Below are positions 24,430 through 34,113 of a stretch of DNA of 64,000 nt, piece by piece (position 1 is the first letter of the stretch; each line of letters begins with the position of its first letter). Both the position numbers and the translations under genes were made by a program. The DNA comes from Sulfuricurvum sp. GTDB lineage: Bacteria > Campylobacterota > Campylobacteria > Campylobacterales > Sulfurimonadaceae. The notes below the pieces were generated by a model. It searched no databases. It was given only the letters and a program-made list of their open reading frames with translations, and was not told the DNA's origin. The stretch is taken from positions 252,215-316,214 of the forward strand of contig JAGXFL010000001.1 of NCBI GenBank assembly GCA_024637295.1, given 5' to 3'.

Positions 24430-26310
24430 TTACAGCGCTTTCGCCATAATGCGGTTAAGACGTGCGATAAACCCTGCTGTATCGGCAAGTGTCTCACCCT
24501 CATAAAGTTTCGCCTGATCGAGCAATACGTGTGCCGCATCGTCGATGAGATTCACGTCCGCAGAATCACTGAGCTTTTTGATCAACTCGTGGTTCGGGTT
24601 GATCTGTAGGATTTGTTTTGGTGCTGGGATGTCGCCACCCATGTTGCCGAACTGTTTCATCATCTGCGCCATCATGTAGCCTGAGTCTTCTTTGTCCACT
24701 TTGATACAAACCGCTGAGTCTGTGAGGTCAAAAGTTGTTTCGACTTTTGATACGCTCTCGCCCAATGCGCTTTGGAGCTGGCCGATGAAGCCCTCAAGAC
24801 CTTTTGCTTTTTCTTCGTGCTCTTTTTTCTCTTCTTCGCTCTCTTCGAGTTTTGCATCGGTGACGTTGATGAGTTTGAACTCTTTGTACTCGTTTACCAT
24901 TGGGAAGACGATGGTGTCGATCTCTTCGTTAAGGACTAGGACATCAATCCCTTTGGCTTTGAAACGCTCTAGGCTCGGAGAGTTTTTGAGCATTTGTAGG
25001 GACATCTTGGCAGTGATGTAATAGATCTCTTTTTTCTCTGCGTCTGCACCCTCGACAAATTTGCTAAACATGACAGGCTCGGCAGAGTTCAGGGTGTTAA
25101 GTTTGAGAAGCTCAAGGATACGCTCACGGTTGCCCATGTCGCTGTATAGACCCTCTTTGAGAACGTTTCCGAACTCTTTGTAGAACGCGTCGTATTTTTC
25201 AGTATCGTTTTCAGCAACTTTTGCAAGTTCGCTGAGCACTTTTTTGACAGAAGCGTTTTTGATCTTCGCCATGACGCGGTTGCTTTGCAAGATCTCACGG
25301 CTGACGTTGAGCGGTAGGTCGGCAGAATCGATCACACCGCGTAAGAAACGCATATAGGTTGGCATAAGCTCTTTTTCATCATCCGAGATGAAGACACGGT
25401 TGATGTAGAGTTTGACACCGCTTTGGTAATCGACACGGTACAAGTCCATCGGTGCTTTGGACGGTATGTAGAAGAGGGTGGTGTACTCTAAAGATCCCTC
25501 TGCCTTGTTGTGCATCCACATCAATGGCTGGGCAGAATCGTGAGCGATACTGGAGTAGAAGTCTTTGTATTCATCGTCGCTAATATCAGATTTGCTGATC
25601 GTCCACAGAGCGTTTGCTTTGTTGATTTGGACGTTTTTGGTTTCGTTGTGACCTTTTTCTTCACCCTCTGCAGGTGCTACGTATTCCTCTTTGTCCATGA
25701 AGATCGGGAAAGGGATATGGTTAGAGTATTTTTTGATGATGGTCTCGATACGGTGAGTCTCTAGGAACTCCTCCTCATCGTCTTTTAGGTGCATGATGAT
25801 GCTTGTTCCGTGTGTATCACGCGTTGCAGGTTCGAGATCATACTCACTGCCTGCCATTGAAGACCACTTGTAGGCGTTCTCTTCACCCGCTTTACGGCTG
25901 ATCACTTCGACTTTGTCCGCAACCATGAATGCCGCGTAGAAACCGACACCGAACTGTCCGATTAGGTTGGAATCTTTTTTCTGATCGCCTGAAAGCTGTG
26001 CTAAAAATGCTTTGGTCCCTGATTTGGCGATGGTTCCCAGGTTCTCGACCAAATCGGTCTCGTTCATCCCGATACCGCTGTCGCTGATGGTGAGTGTCTT
26101 CGCCTCTTTGTCGATAGCGATGTCGATACGTGGGTTGAAGGTGACACCTTTGTATGCATCGTCTGTGAGGACGAGCATATTGAGTTTATCGAGTGCGTCT
26201 GAGCCATTCGATACGAGTTCGCGAACAAAGATCTCTTTGTTTGAATAGAGCGAGTGGATCATTAACTGCAAGATTTGTGAAACTTCGGTTTGAAACTGAT
26301 GTTTTGCCAT
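24430..26310 (-). CDS. htpG: Chaperone HtpG (Hsp90)
   Basis: 626 residues, full length. The GHKL ATPase domain shows ELVSNGSDALDKL, DSGIGMNETDLVENLGTIA and QFGVGFYAAFMVAD. The middle domain has the catalytic Arg region VSREILQSNRVM, and a C-terminal dimerisation domain follows. It is an ATP-driven cytoplasmic chaperone working with DnaK. It is a single-gene unit with its own promoter (26348-26376) and terminator. Confidence 0.97.
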   Translation of the reverse strand: MAKHQFQTEVSQILQLMIHSLYSNKEIFVRELVSNGSDALDKLNMLVLTDDAYKGVTFNPRIDIAIDKEAKTLTISDSGIGMNETDLVENLGTIAKSGTKAFLAQLSGDQKKDSNLIGQFGVGFYAAFMVADKVEVISRKAGEENAYKWSSMAGSEYDLEPATRDTHGTSIIMHLKDDEEEFLETHRIETIIKKYSNHIPFPIFMDKEEYVAPAEGEEKGHNETKNVQINKANALWTISKSDISDDEYKDFYSSIAHDSAQPLMWMHNKAEGSLEYTTLFYIPSKAPMDLYRVDYQSGVKLYINRVFISDDEKELMPTYMRFLRGVIDSADLPLNVSREILQSNRVMAKIKNASVKKVLSELAKVAENDTEKYDAFYKEFGNVLKEGLYSDMGNRERILELLKLNTLNSAEPVMFSKFVEGADAEKKEIYYITAKMSLQMLKNSPSLERFKAKGIDVLVLNEEIDTIVFPMVNEYKEFKLINVTDAKLEESEEEKKEHEEKAKGLEGFIGQLQSALGESVSKVETTFDLTDSAVCIKVDKEDSGYMMAQMMKQFGNMGGDIPAPKQILQINPNHELIKKLSDSADVNLIDDAAHVLLDQAKLYEGETLADTAGFIARLNRIMAKAL

Positions 26311-26347
26311 GTGACGTATTCCTTAAGATGTAAAATTTAGAAGTGTG

Positions 26348-26376
26348 ATTATAACAAAAGAGTTTTTGTAATGCAA
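26348..26376 (-). promoter_or_regulatory. htpG promoter
   Basis: On the - strand TTGCAT (26371-26376) and a consensus TATAAT (26348-26353) are 17 bp apart, with the htpG start about 38 bp downstream. It looks like a housekeeping promoter; no CIRCE-type inverted repeat for HrcA is visible. Confidence 0.75.
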
Positions 26377-26389
26377 GAGCTATCAAATA

Positions 26390-26412
26390 AGTTTAGTGCA
26401 AGTGACTAAACT
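26390..26412 (-). terminator. Weak hairpin at the end of truA
   Basis: AGTTTAGT/ACTAAACT, an 8-bp AT-rich stem with a 7-nt loop, overlaps the last bases of truA and is followed on the - strand by TATTTG. It may end the glmU-truA operon. Confidence 0.45.
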
Positions 26413-27139
26413 AATAGTTTATACGGGTTAAATACAGACCATTATGGGGCGCGATACTCGTACTATGACGTTTGAATCCGTTTAGTTGTTCGATGAGCTG
26501 TTCTTTGGTCGCTTTGCCGTTGGAGATACGGAGCAAAAACCCTACCATGAGTCGTATTTGGGAGCGTAAAAAGCCGTTGCCCTCGAAGACGAGGATAAAA
26601 TGTCCTTTGTGAGAGTAGGCATAGGCACGGTAGATACGGCGTATATAGTGTTCCATATCGTCGCCGCTTTTTTTGAACAGTTCAAAGTTATGATCGCCTT
26701 GGAAGGCCGTGATGGCATCACGGATGAGTTCATGGTTGAGGGAAGGGACAAAGGTGACAAAATCGTCTTCGAACGGGTTGCTAATCCCTTCTTTGAGGAT
26801 ATAGCGGTAGACACGCTTACGTGCACCGTATCGGGCGTGAAAATCAGGTGTGACAAACTCAATACGTCGGATTCGTACCGATGGAGGGAGTTGGAGGTTG
26901 AGCATGTCTTTGAGACGACGAAGGTCTGTCCAAAAATGGGGAAGGTCGATGTGCATCACCTGATGGGTCGCATGGACTCCTCGGTCTGTTCTCCCAGACC
27001 CTTTAGGAACGGAAGCGATCTTGAGGCGCTTGAGGGCTATGGTGAGCGTTCCTATGACCGTATTGGTGGTGGTGGGCTGCTGTTGCGAACCCATGAACGC
27101 CGAACCGTTGTAGCTCAGGGTGATCTTGGCACGGTTCAA
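26411..27139 (-). CDS. truA: tRNA pseudouridine synthase A
   Basis: 242 residues. It makes pseudouridine at positions 38-40 of the anticodon arm. The catalytic Asp lies in GSGRTDRGVHA (about residue 52), and YRYILKEG, FEGNGFLRSQIRLMVGFLL and HNGLYLTRI are also seen. The start is a TTG that shares TTGA with the lptF stop codon; no better start exists. Confidence 0.95.
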   Translation of the reverse strand: MNRAKITLSYNGSAFMGSQQQPTTTNTVIGTLTIALKRLKIASVPKGSGRTDRGVHATHQVMHIDLPHFWTDLRRLKDMLNLQLPPSVRIRRIEFVTPDFHARYGARKRVYRYILKEGISNPFEDDFVTFVPSLNHELIRDAITAFQGDHNFELFKKSGDDMEHYIRRIYRAYAYSHKGHFILVFEGNGFLRSQIRLMVGFLLRISNGKATKEQLIEQLNGFKRHSTSIAPHNGLYLTRINY

Positions 27140-28158
27140 AAGCGATTACCCACCAGACGTTTGTAGAAAGTATAGGTGATCGCTACCCACAGTATCGCAA
27201 CCGTAGGTATTGTCCAAAATACGAGCCATTTTTGCAGCAGTATCGCAGAGGCATAGTACGAGACGATACTTATAAACAGCCAGAGATAGATCCACCGTTT
27301 TTGGTGACGGGCATGTACGACGCCAAGAGCCACGATCAAAAAGACTGAAAGTAGAGGAAAGAGGCTGAGTAATGTATTGGTGATGAGGAGTTTTTGCTTG
27401 AAGTTTTCTTCTTTGTAATTTTTCCAATAACCTATTATGCCATTATAATCATGGGTGTTACTTTCCATCGTATCGTTGATCATCAGGGTCTTGAACTGCA
27501 TATGTTTGTAGGTCTTATCGTCATAGGAGTATCCTTCACCTTGGTGAAGTTTAAGTTGAAGCAAACCATGGTTGTTGAGAAGTTCGGCATCTTTTGCAAC
27601 GATGAGGATCTCCTCTTTTTGCTCTTTGTTAAACAAAACGATTCCGCCGTATTTACGGTTTTCATTGTCGCTTTTGTTGATAAAGAGCATCCACTCTCCA
27701 AAATGGTGACCAAACTCTGAGGCGGTAAGATTGAATTTGGCTTCGCTTTTTTTGGTTTGGCTGAAACTTTTGTTGATATGGTTGATATAGGGGGTTATGA
27801 CTAAAAAATTGATCAGTAAAAGCAGGCTCAGTGTCAAAGCCGGCAATGCTAATATGCGTGCTAAAAAACGGGGTGAGATTCCCATGGAGAAAACGACGAC
27901 CATCTCATTGTCATTGGAAAGACGAAAGAGGGTGAGTGCCGCAGAGACAAAAAAAGCGATCGGCAGAGTATAAAAGAGAAGCTCAGGAAGAGCAAACAAA
28001 TACAACTTTCCCATCTCGGAGAGGTTCAGGCTGATAATAGAGGTCAACGTTGCGATCTTGATCAAAAAGATGACCGATGCAATAGTGAACAGCGGTATGA
28101 ATATGGAGTAAAACAGAACGTTTAAATGGGAAAAGATATAGTGGCGTAATTTACCCAT
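27136..28158 (-). CDS. lptF: LptF/LptG family permease
   Basis: 340 residues from the ATG at 28158 (MGKLRHYIFSHL...). The topology is the LptF/G one: three N-terminal membrane helices, a periplasmic beta-jellyroll (about 130-265), and three C-terminal helices. These permeases form the LptB2FG transporter that extracts lipopolysaccharide from the inner membrane. I favour LptF, but LptG cannot be excluded. It overlaps the prepilin peptidase gene by 8 bp and truA by 4. Confidence 0.85.
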   Translation of the reverse strand: MGKLRHYIFSHLNVLFYSIFIPLFTIASVIFLIKIATLTSIISLNLSEMGKLYLFALPELLFYTLPIAFFVSAALTLFRLSNDNEMVVVFSMGISPRFLARILALPALTLSLLLLINFLVITPYINHINKSFSQTKKSEAKFNLTASEFGHHFGEWMLFINKSDNENRKYGGIVLFNKEQKEEILIVAKDAELLNNHGLLQLKLHQGEGYSYDDKTYKHMQFKTLMINDTMESNTHDYNGIIGYWKNYKEENFKQKLLITNTLLSLFPLLSVFLIVALGVVHARHQKRWIYLWLFISIVSYYASAILLQKWLVFWTIPTVAILWVAITYTFYKRLVGNRF

Positions 28159-28900
28159 AGATCGTTTCCAAATACAAAGAGACTTGCGTATCAAACATCA
28201 ATACGATCCACAGAGCAATGGCCAAAAATGGGATAAACGGAAGTTGCTCGGACTCTTCATCATCCGTACGTGTCAGTATCAGTGCCGGCAATGCTAAGAT
28301 GGCTGAGAGGAAAACCGCCACAAGTGCCAGTTTGATCCCCAATACGGCACCCATGGTAGCTGCGATCATGATGTCCGCTTCCCCCATCGCCTCTTTTTTG
28401 ATGGCATAGGAGAGATAAAAACGCATCAGTGAAAACCCGCCGGCTAAGAGCAGGGCATTGGTAAAGTGGGTGACAAATTCTCCTACGCTTACGACGCTGA
28501 ATATTGCAAAGGTCAAAGCGAGGAGATTAAGGCTGTCAGGGACCATCTTGTAGCGAAAATCGATCACAGACAGGGCAAGTAAAAAGGCAAAGACCATTGC
28601 AATACCGAATGCCTGAAAAGTGAATCCGAATTTCAAGGCAGTCAAGACAAAAAGGATACCGCTTAAAAGTTCGATAATAGGATATTGCGCTGAGATTTTA
28701 GCACCGCAAAAAGCACATTTACCACGTAAAAAAAGCCATGAAAATACGGGAACATTGTGCCACGCCTTAAGCGGAGTGTTACAGCTCATACAGTGAGAAG
28801 CAGGGAAAGATACACTTTCATCACGCGGTGTGCGGAGAATCAAAACATTGAGAAATGAACCGATCATCATCCCTAATATACTTACCATTATCCATTCCAT
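28151..28900 (-). CDS. pilD: Prepilin peptidase / N-methyltransferase (A24 family)
   Basis: 249 residues, polytopic. A zinc-type four-cysteine loop follows the first helix (CMSCN and CAFCG). The two catalytic aspartates are in SVIDFRYKMVPD and GEADIMIA (GxGD-type). It cleaves prepilin or pseudopilin leader peptides and methylates the new N-terminus. No pilin gene is in the window. It overlaps uppS by one base (TAATG). Confidence 0.92.
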   Translation of the reverse strand: MEWIMVSILGMMIGSFLNVLILRTPRDESVSFPASHCMSCNTPLKAWHNVPVFSWLFLRGKCAFCGAKISAQYPIIELLSGILFVLTALKFGFTFQAFGIAMVFAFLLALSVIDFRYKMVPDSLNLLALTFAIFSVVSVGEFVTHFTNALLLAGGFSLMRFYLSYAIKKEAMGEADIMIAATMGAVLGIKLALVAVFLSAILALPALILTRTDDEESEQLPFIPFLAIALWIVLMFDTQVSLYLETIYG

Positions 28901-29580
28901 TAGTGCAGTCCTCCAAATCTTCGTTCAACTTTTTTAAATTTGTGTATTATTTTTTCCAACTCATCGGATGTAAACTCAGGCCACAGCGTATTGGTGAAAA
29001 AAAGTTCGGCATACGCTGATTGCCACAGCATAAAATTCGAAAGACGGTGATCCCCTCCGGTTCGGATGAGCAGATCGACGTCGGTGGCGCAGTCCAGATG
29101 GGCTGTGATCGATTCAAGGCTAATAATAGTATTGGAAGCTTGCAAAGATGCTGCGGCACGCACCACTTCATCACGCCCACCGTAATTGAGTGCAAGACTT
29201 TGTATCAATCCTGTGCAGTGTTGTGTCGCTGTTTTGACCTCTTCAATAGTCTTTTGCAAGGAATCGGAAAAACTGGTCAAATCACCGACGGGCTGAAAGC
29301 AAATGTTCCCCTCGAGGTAAGTAGGGAGTTCTTTTTTGAGGTATTTTTGGAGTAACTTCATCAAAAATTCGACTTCCATCTTGGGACGTTTCCAATTCTC
29401 AGTGCTAAAAGCGTAGAGAGTCAATCGGTCGATTTCGGGATGTTTGGCACAATAGGTCGTGATAGAGCGTACCACTTCGGAACCTTTTTCGTGCCCGTAG
29501 GTACGATTTTTTCCCTGAGCTTGTGCCCATCGGCCGTTACCGTCCATGATGATCGCGATATGGCTGGGGTGGTTATTCAT
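28900..29580 (-). CDS. uppS: Undecaprenyl diphosphate synthase
   Basis: 226 residues. The cis-prenyltransferase signature IIMDGNGRWAQAQGKNR is at the N-terminus, followed by HEKGSEVV, TLYAFSTENWKRP, and the C-terminal DLLIRTGGDHRLSNFMLWQS. It makes the C55 lipid carrier for peptidoglycan and LPS. Its start shares ATGA with the stop of coaBC. Confidence 0.96.
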   Translation of the reverse strand: MNNHPSHIAIIMDGNGRWAQAQGKNRTYGHEKGSEVVRSITTYCAKHPEIDRLTLYAFSTENWKRPKMEVEFLMKLLQKYLKKELPTYLEGNICFQPVGDLTSFSDSLQKTIEEVKTATQHCTGLIQSLALNYGGRDEVVRAAASLQASNTIISLESITAHLDCATDVDLLIRTGGDHRLSNFMLWQSAYAELFFTNTLWPEFTSDELEKIIHKFKKVERRFGGLH

Positions 29581-30845
29581 AATGCCGATGCTTGGTCGAT
29601 AATACGCATTGAGAGGGTCAGTTTATCAGATTTACTAAAAGAGACGGTCTCATCATGAGTGATAAAATCAAGAATATTCGTATCGCTTCCAAACGCATTG
29701 TTCTCATTGATTATATTGAGACAAACAGCATTGACCCCTTTGTTCTCAAGGAGGTTTTTGGCGTTTTGTGTAGCGTTGGCAACATCCATTTCTGCTTTGA
29801 ATGCGACGGTCTTGATCCCTTCTTTGTTACACGATGCGATGATGTCTCGGTTCTTTTTCATCGCTATCTCCCACGTATCGCCTAGCATCTCTTTTTTGAG
29901 CTTGCCGTTTTGGGGATGAGAGGGGACATAATCACTTACCGCTGCTGCCATAAACAAGAACGGCTCTTTTTGAATAAGACCGATTGGTTCGTCGTGAATA
30001 AGGGAAGGTTTTGAGAGTTTTCCCTTCTTAGAAATGCGGATGGAATCGGTTAGATACTCTTCCATCTCTGCGGAGCTTTCAACATCGATGGTGTGGATAG
30101 TGTTAGGTAAATCCCCCTCAAAGCGTGTGGAGATGAGATTGACATCCGCACCGCGTAGATACAGAGCAACGGCGAGAGATGAGGCCATTTTGCCGCTAGA
30201 AAAATTGCTGATATAGCGGACATCATCAAGGCGTTCGATGGTTCCTCCACCCGTAACGATGACACGTCTATTAGACCAAAAATCATTTTTAAGTAAGATT
30301 CTGGCGGTATTCCAAAAGATCTCGATCGGCTCTGCCATAGCTCCATCACCTATGGTCTGGCATGCCAACTCTTTGGTCTGTGTCGAGACCACATCGTAAT
30401 TTGCAATCGCGAGCATTTTGAGTGATGCTTGTATCATCGGATTTTGGATCATATGGGTATTGGCAGAGGGGGCGATGAGTTTGATACCCGGGAACGCCAG
30501 GGCACATTGGGTGAGTATCGTATCGGCAAGTCCGTTGGCAAGTTTGGCGATAGTATTGGCAGATGCCGGGGCAATGACCATCACATCAGCCCATTGGGAG
30601 GTTTTGATATGGTTAAAGTCATCGGCCCAGGATTCATTGGAATCATCCAAGACACGGTTATGGCTGAGCGCTTCGAAGCTCAAGGGTGCGATAAACTTTT
30701 TGGCAGAGGGGCTCATAACGACACGTACATCTGCACCAGCCTTGGTATAAAGACGCAAGAGTTCCAGTGATTTATACGCGGCAATAGAACCTGTGACCCC
30801 TAAGAGTATTTTTTTACCTTCAAGTAGGTTATTGGGGATGAACAT
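29577..30845 (-). CDS. coaBC: Bifunctional phosphopantothenoylcysteine decarboxylase / phosphopantothenate-cysteine ligase
   Basis: 422 residues. The N-terminal CoaC flavoprotein has LLGVTGSIAAYKSLELLR, APASANTIAKLANGLAD, and the catalytic Cys in KELACQTIGDGAMAEP. The C-terminal CoaB ligase begins with VIVTGGGTIERLDDVRYISN and has KFGSGKMA-like NFSSGKMASSLA and MKKNRDI. It makes 4'-phosphopantetheine; coaD at 14 kb does the next step. It overlaps glmU by one base. Confidence 0.95.
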   Translation of the reverse strand: MFIPNNLLEGKKILLGVTGSIAAYKSLELLRLYTKAGADVRVVMSPSAKKFIAPLSFEALSHNRVLDDSNESWADDFNHIKTSQWADVMVIAPASANTIAKLANGLADTILTQCALAFPGIKLIAPSANTHMIQNPMIQASLKMLAIANYDVVSTQTKELACQTIGDGAMAEPIEIFWNTARILLKNDFWSNRRVIVTGGGTIERLDDVRYISNFSSGKMASSLAVALYLRGADVNLISTRFEGDLPNTIHTIDVESSAEMEEYLTDSIRISKKGKLSKPSLIHDEPIGLIQKEPFLFMAAAVSDYVPSHPQNGKLKKEMLGDTWEIAMKKNRDIIASCNKEGIKTVAFKAEMDVANATQNAKNLLENKGVNAVCLNIINENNAFGSDTNILDFITHDETVSFSKSDKLTLSMRIIDQASAL

Positions 30846-32149
30846 TAGGCACCTTTGCCAAAAAATTTAGTAAAAAAGCCGGACACTTTACGTATAGGTG
30901 TACGGCTGAGGATGAGGATGTCGCTTTCATATTTACCTGAGGTAACGGTGGTGCCTGCGGCAATCATAACGTTATCAGCGATCTCTACGGGAGCTACAAG
31001 CTGTGTATCGCTTCCCACAAAGACATTTTTACCGATGATGGTTTGATATTTTTTGACTCCGTCGTAGTTACACGTAATGGTACCTGCACCGATGTTGCTC
31101 CCCTCATCGATCGTAGCATCACCCAAATAGCTAAGATGTCCTGCTTTTACGCCGGTAAGGGTAGACTTTTTGACTTCGACGAAGTTTCCGATATGGGTAT
31201 TTGTTAATACGCTAAGTGGACGTAAATGGGCCAATGGCCCGACATCGGAATCTCTGACGATACTCTCTTCGATAACGCTATGCGCTTTGATGTGAGAATT
31301 GACAATGAGGGTATCACCGCACAGACGTACACCGTTTTCGATAATACATTCTCCCTCGAAACGGACACCTTCTTCGATGTAGATCGTTGCAGGAAGCTGC
31401 ATGATTACCCCCGCATCCATCCAGCTGCGACGGAGTCGATCCATCATGATGATCTCTGCATTGGCGAGGTCAAATTTGGAATTGACCCCTTTAAATTCTA
31501 CTTCTTCGACAATAAGAGGTGATATCTCCAATCCGTCTTTACGGGCGAGGGCGATGACATCGGTAAGATAATATTCACTTTGTGCATTGGCATTGGAAAG
31601 TTTTGGCAGATAGGTTTCTAAAACGCTTCGTTTAAACGCGTAGACTCCTGCATTGACAGTAAGTATTGCTTTTTCGGCATCACTGGCATCTTTTTCTTCG
31701 ACGATACGCACTACATGACCGTTTTCGATCACGACACGTCCATAACCGCTCGAATCATCGAGTTTTATTACCGACATGGTGATGTGGCTGTCGCTTTTCA
31801 TAAATTCATTGACGGAATGTTGGGTTATAAGAGGCATATCTCCATTGAGGACCAATACATTTTCATGTTTTGGTTTGACGTCCATCATCGCACCTCCCGT
31901 ACCAGGAAAGTTTTCGGTATCTTGAGTCACAAATGTGAGATTATCAAAATAGTTATTCATGGCAGAGATAACGGCATCTTTTTGGTGCGCCACAACGACA
32001 ATGACATCGTCGCTTAACGCGCGTGCCGCTTTGATGCTGTAATAAAGCATTTCACGCCCGCAAATTTCATGGAGAACTTTCGCCTTAGGCGATTTCATCC
32101 GACTCCCTTTTCCAGCGGCAAGGATAACAATGGAAAGAGAGTATGGCAT
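30845..32149 (-). CDS. glmU: Bifunctional N-acetylglucosamine-1-phosphate uridyltransferase / acetyltransferase
   Basis: 434 residues from the ATG at 32149; six more codons are open upstream. The uridyltransferase domain has ILAAGKGSRMKSPKAKVLHE, QDTENFPGTGGAM and VLNGDMPLI. The acetyltransferase part is a left-handed beta-helix with HIGNFVEVKKSTL, GHLSYLGDATI and GAGTITCNYDG. It makes UDP-GlcNAc for peptidoglycan and LPS. It is the first gene of the six-gene operon ending with truA. Confidence 0.96.
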   Translation of the reverse strand: MPYSLSIVILAAGKGSRMKSPKAKVLHEICGREMLYYSIKAARALSDDVIVVVAHQKDAVISAMNNYFDNLTFVTQDTENFPGTGGAMMDVKPKHENVLVLNGDMPLITQHSVNEFMKSDSHITMSVIKLDDSSGYGRVVIENGHVVRIVEEKDASDAEKAILTVNAGVYAFKRSVLETYLPKLSNANAQSEYYLTDVIALARKDGLEISPLIVEEVEFKGVNSKFDLANAEIIMMDRLRRSWMDAGVIMQLPATIYIEEGVRFEGECIIENGVRLCGDTLIVNSHIKAHSVIEESIVRDSDVGPLAHLRPLSVLTNTHIGNFVEVKKSTLTGVKAGHLSYLGDATIDEGSNIGAGTITCNYDGVKKYQTIIGKNVFVGSDTQLVAPVEIADNVMIAAGTTVTSGKYESDILILSRTPIRKVSGFFTKFFGKGA

Positions 32150-32254
32150 TAGGGCTCCTAGGAACAAATTGGTGTTATTTTAGCAGAATTAATCGAGAAC
32201 CACACTTAGTTTGTGGTATTATCGCCTAATTAAAAGACTTTCAGGGGTGATTAT

Positions 32255-32989
32255 TTGGCTCGTTTATTAATGGTTATGCTTTGGATGGGCGCTACACTAT
32301 TTGCGGCCAATAACCCGGTTCCAAGTATGAGTTTTAATCTCGCTTCCCCTGATACTCCTGCACAGATGGTCAGTTCCCTCAATGTTTTGATGATGCTTAC
32401 CGTCCTTTTCTTGGCACCGAGTCTGGTACTTGTCATGACGACTTTTACCCGCTTTGTCATCGTATTTGGATTTTTACGTCAGGCTTTGGGGACACAGCAG
32501 GTTCCTCCAACGCAGCTTTTGGTCATGCTTGCCCTTATTTTGACGATCTTTGTGATGGAACCTGTTGCTACTAAGGCATATGATGAGGGGATAAAGCCGT
32601 ACAGTGAGAATCTGATATCGTACGATGAAGCTTTTGAAAAAACGACCGACCCTTTTAAAAACTTCATGATACGTAACACTCGTGAAAAAGATCTAGCCCT
32701 CTTTTTGCGTATTCGACATATGCAAAATCCGCAATCGATTAAAGAAGTGCCTTTAACTATCGTGATTCCTTCATTTGTGATCAGTGAGCTCAAAACAGCA
32801 TTTGAGATCGGTTTTCTCCTCTTTTTACCCTTCTTGATCATCGACATGGTTGTTGCCTCCATCTTGATGTCTATGGGTATGATGATGTTACCGCCGGTTA
32901 TGATCTCGATGCCGTTTAAAATCTTGGTATTTATTATGGTAGATGGGTGGAATCTTCTCATCGGTAACCTGATTGCCAGTGTTAAGTAG
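32255..32989 (+). CDS. fliP: Flagellar type III export protein FliP
   Basis: 244 residues, TTG start at 32255 with AGGGGTGA upstream. A signal peptide (MARLLMVMLWMGATLFAAN) is followed by membrane helices with the FliP blocks MTTFTRFVIVFGFLRQALGT and PFLIIDMVVASILMSMGMMM. FliP forms the core of the export gate with FliQ and FliR. It is divergent from glmU. A TATTAT about 25 bp upstream may be its -10. Confidence 0.96.
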   Translation: MARLLMVMLWMGATLFAANNPVPSMSFNLASPDTPAQMVSSLNVLMMLTVLFLAPSLVLVMTTFTRFVIVFGFLRQALGTQQVPPTQLLVMLALILTIFVMEPVATKAYDEGIKPYSENLISYDEAFEKTTDPFKNFMIRNTREKDLALFLRIRHMQNPQSIKEVPLTIVIPSFVISELKTAFEIGFLLFLPFLIIDMVVASILMSMGMMMLPPVMISMPFKILVFIMVDGWNLLIGNLIASVK

Positions 32990-32994
32990 AGACA

Positions 32995-34113
32995 TTGATG
33001 CAGTGTGAATATTTTGGAGTGTGCGGCAGTTGCCGTGTTTACGAGAGCGGATACGATGAACAGCTCCGTGACAAAAGTGACGGTATTATCGAAAAATTTG
33101 CACCGTATTACAAGGGTAATATAGAGATTTTTGCCTCCCAGCCACAGCGCTACCGTTACCGAGCAGAGTTTAAAGTCTACCATGATGAGGGAACCGTATC
33201 ATACGCGATGAGCAAAATGGACAAGCAAGGTTCGGTAAAAATAAACAGCTGTTCGATCGTTTCGCAGCCTATAGCCAACATTATGACCTCATTGCTCGAA
33301 GCGATTTGTGAAGCAAAGATTGAGCATAAACTGTTCGGTATTGATTTTCTCTCAACTCAAGACGGTGAAGTGGTGGCAAGCTTGCTCTATCACCGTGCTT
33401 TGGATGAGCAGTGGCAAGCACTAGCAAAATCAATCGCTTCAAAACTTGGTGTTCATATCATTGGACGAAGTCGCAAGCAAAAACTTATCCTCTCCCAAGA
33501 TTATGTGACCGAAAGACTTAAAATAGGTGATAGAGATTACCGTTATGTCCATATTGAGAACAGCTTTACTCAGCCTAATGCAAACGTCAATGAGAAGATG
33601 ATCCAGTGGTCTCTAGCTCAATTTGATGACATTGGCGGTGATCTGCTTGAACTGTATTGCGGTGCTGGTAATTTCACGATCCCTTTTGCATCGAAATTTG
33701 ATCGGGTATTGGCAACTGAAATTTCAAAACCTTCCATTGCTGCTGCAAAACGCAATATGCAACTCAATGATATGGATAATATCCATTTTGTCCGTTTGAG
33801 TGCGGAAGACTTTACACAGGCACTGGATCAGACAAGGGTCTATAAGCGTATCAATGGAGAAAATTTTAGTGATTACGAGTTGAAGACACTTTTTGTCGAC
33901 CCACCACGAAGCGGGTTAGGGGATCAGCCATGTGCCTTTGCACAGCGTTTTGATCATCTACTTTACATCTCATGCAATCCCGAAACATTGCTTCGTGATC
34001 TGGAGATTTTGTGTACTACACATAAGGTTCAGGCAATGGCTTTGTTTGATCAGTTCCCTTATACCCATCATTTAGAAATAGGGGTAAAACTTACCCGAAA
34101 GGTTTTGTCTTGA
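32995..34113 (+). CDS. trmA: tRNA (uracil-5-)-methyltransferase TrmA
   Basis: 372 residues. It methylates U54 in the T loop. Compared with the family, it has YRYRAEFKVYHD near the N-terminus, the SAM motif DLLELYCGAGNFTIPFA, the VDPPRSGLG block, and the catalytic Cys in YISCNPETLLRDL. An extra CEYFGVCGSC stretch at the N-terminus is reminiscent of the Fe-S site of RlmD-type relatives, though incomplete. It begins 5 bp after fliP. Confidence 0.93.
   Translation: MMQCEYFGVCGSCRVYESGYDEQLRDKSDGIIEKFAPYYKGNIEIFASQPQRYRYRAEFKVYHDEGTVSYAMSKMDKQGSVKINSCSIVSQPIANIMTSLLEAICEAKIEHKLFGIDFLSTQDGEVVASLLYHRALDEQWQALAKSIASKLGVHIIGRSRKQKLILSQDYVTERLKIGDRDYRYVHIENSFTQPNANVNEKMIQWSLAQFDDIGGDLLELYCGAGNFTIPFASKFDRVLATEISKPSIAAAKRNMQLNDMDNIHFVRLSAEDFTQALDQTRVYKRINGENFSDYELKTLFVDPPRSGLGDQPCAFAQRFDHLLYISCNPETLLRDLEILCTTHKVQAMALFDQFPYTHHLEIGVKLTRKVLS

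Noticed and set aside
26600-27166. 188-codon open frame opposite truA
   Set aside because: Antisense to truA, which has clear catalytic motifs; no plausible protein features.
32479-33183. 234-codon open frame opposite fliP and trmA
   Set aside because: It spans two convincing genes in antisense and its residues look random and cysteine-rich.
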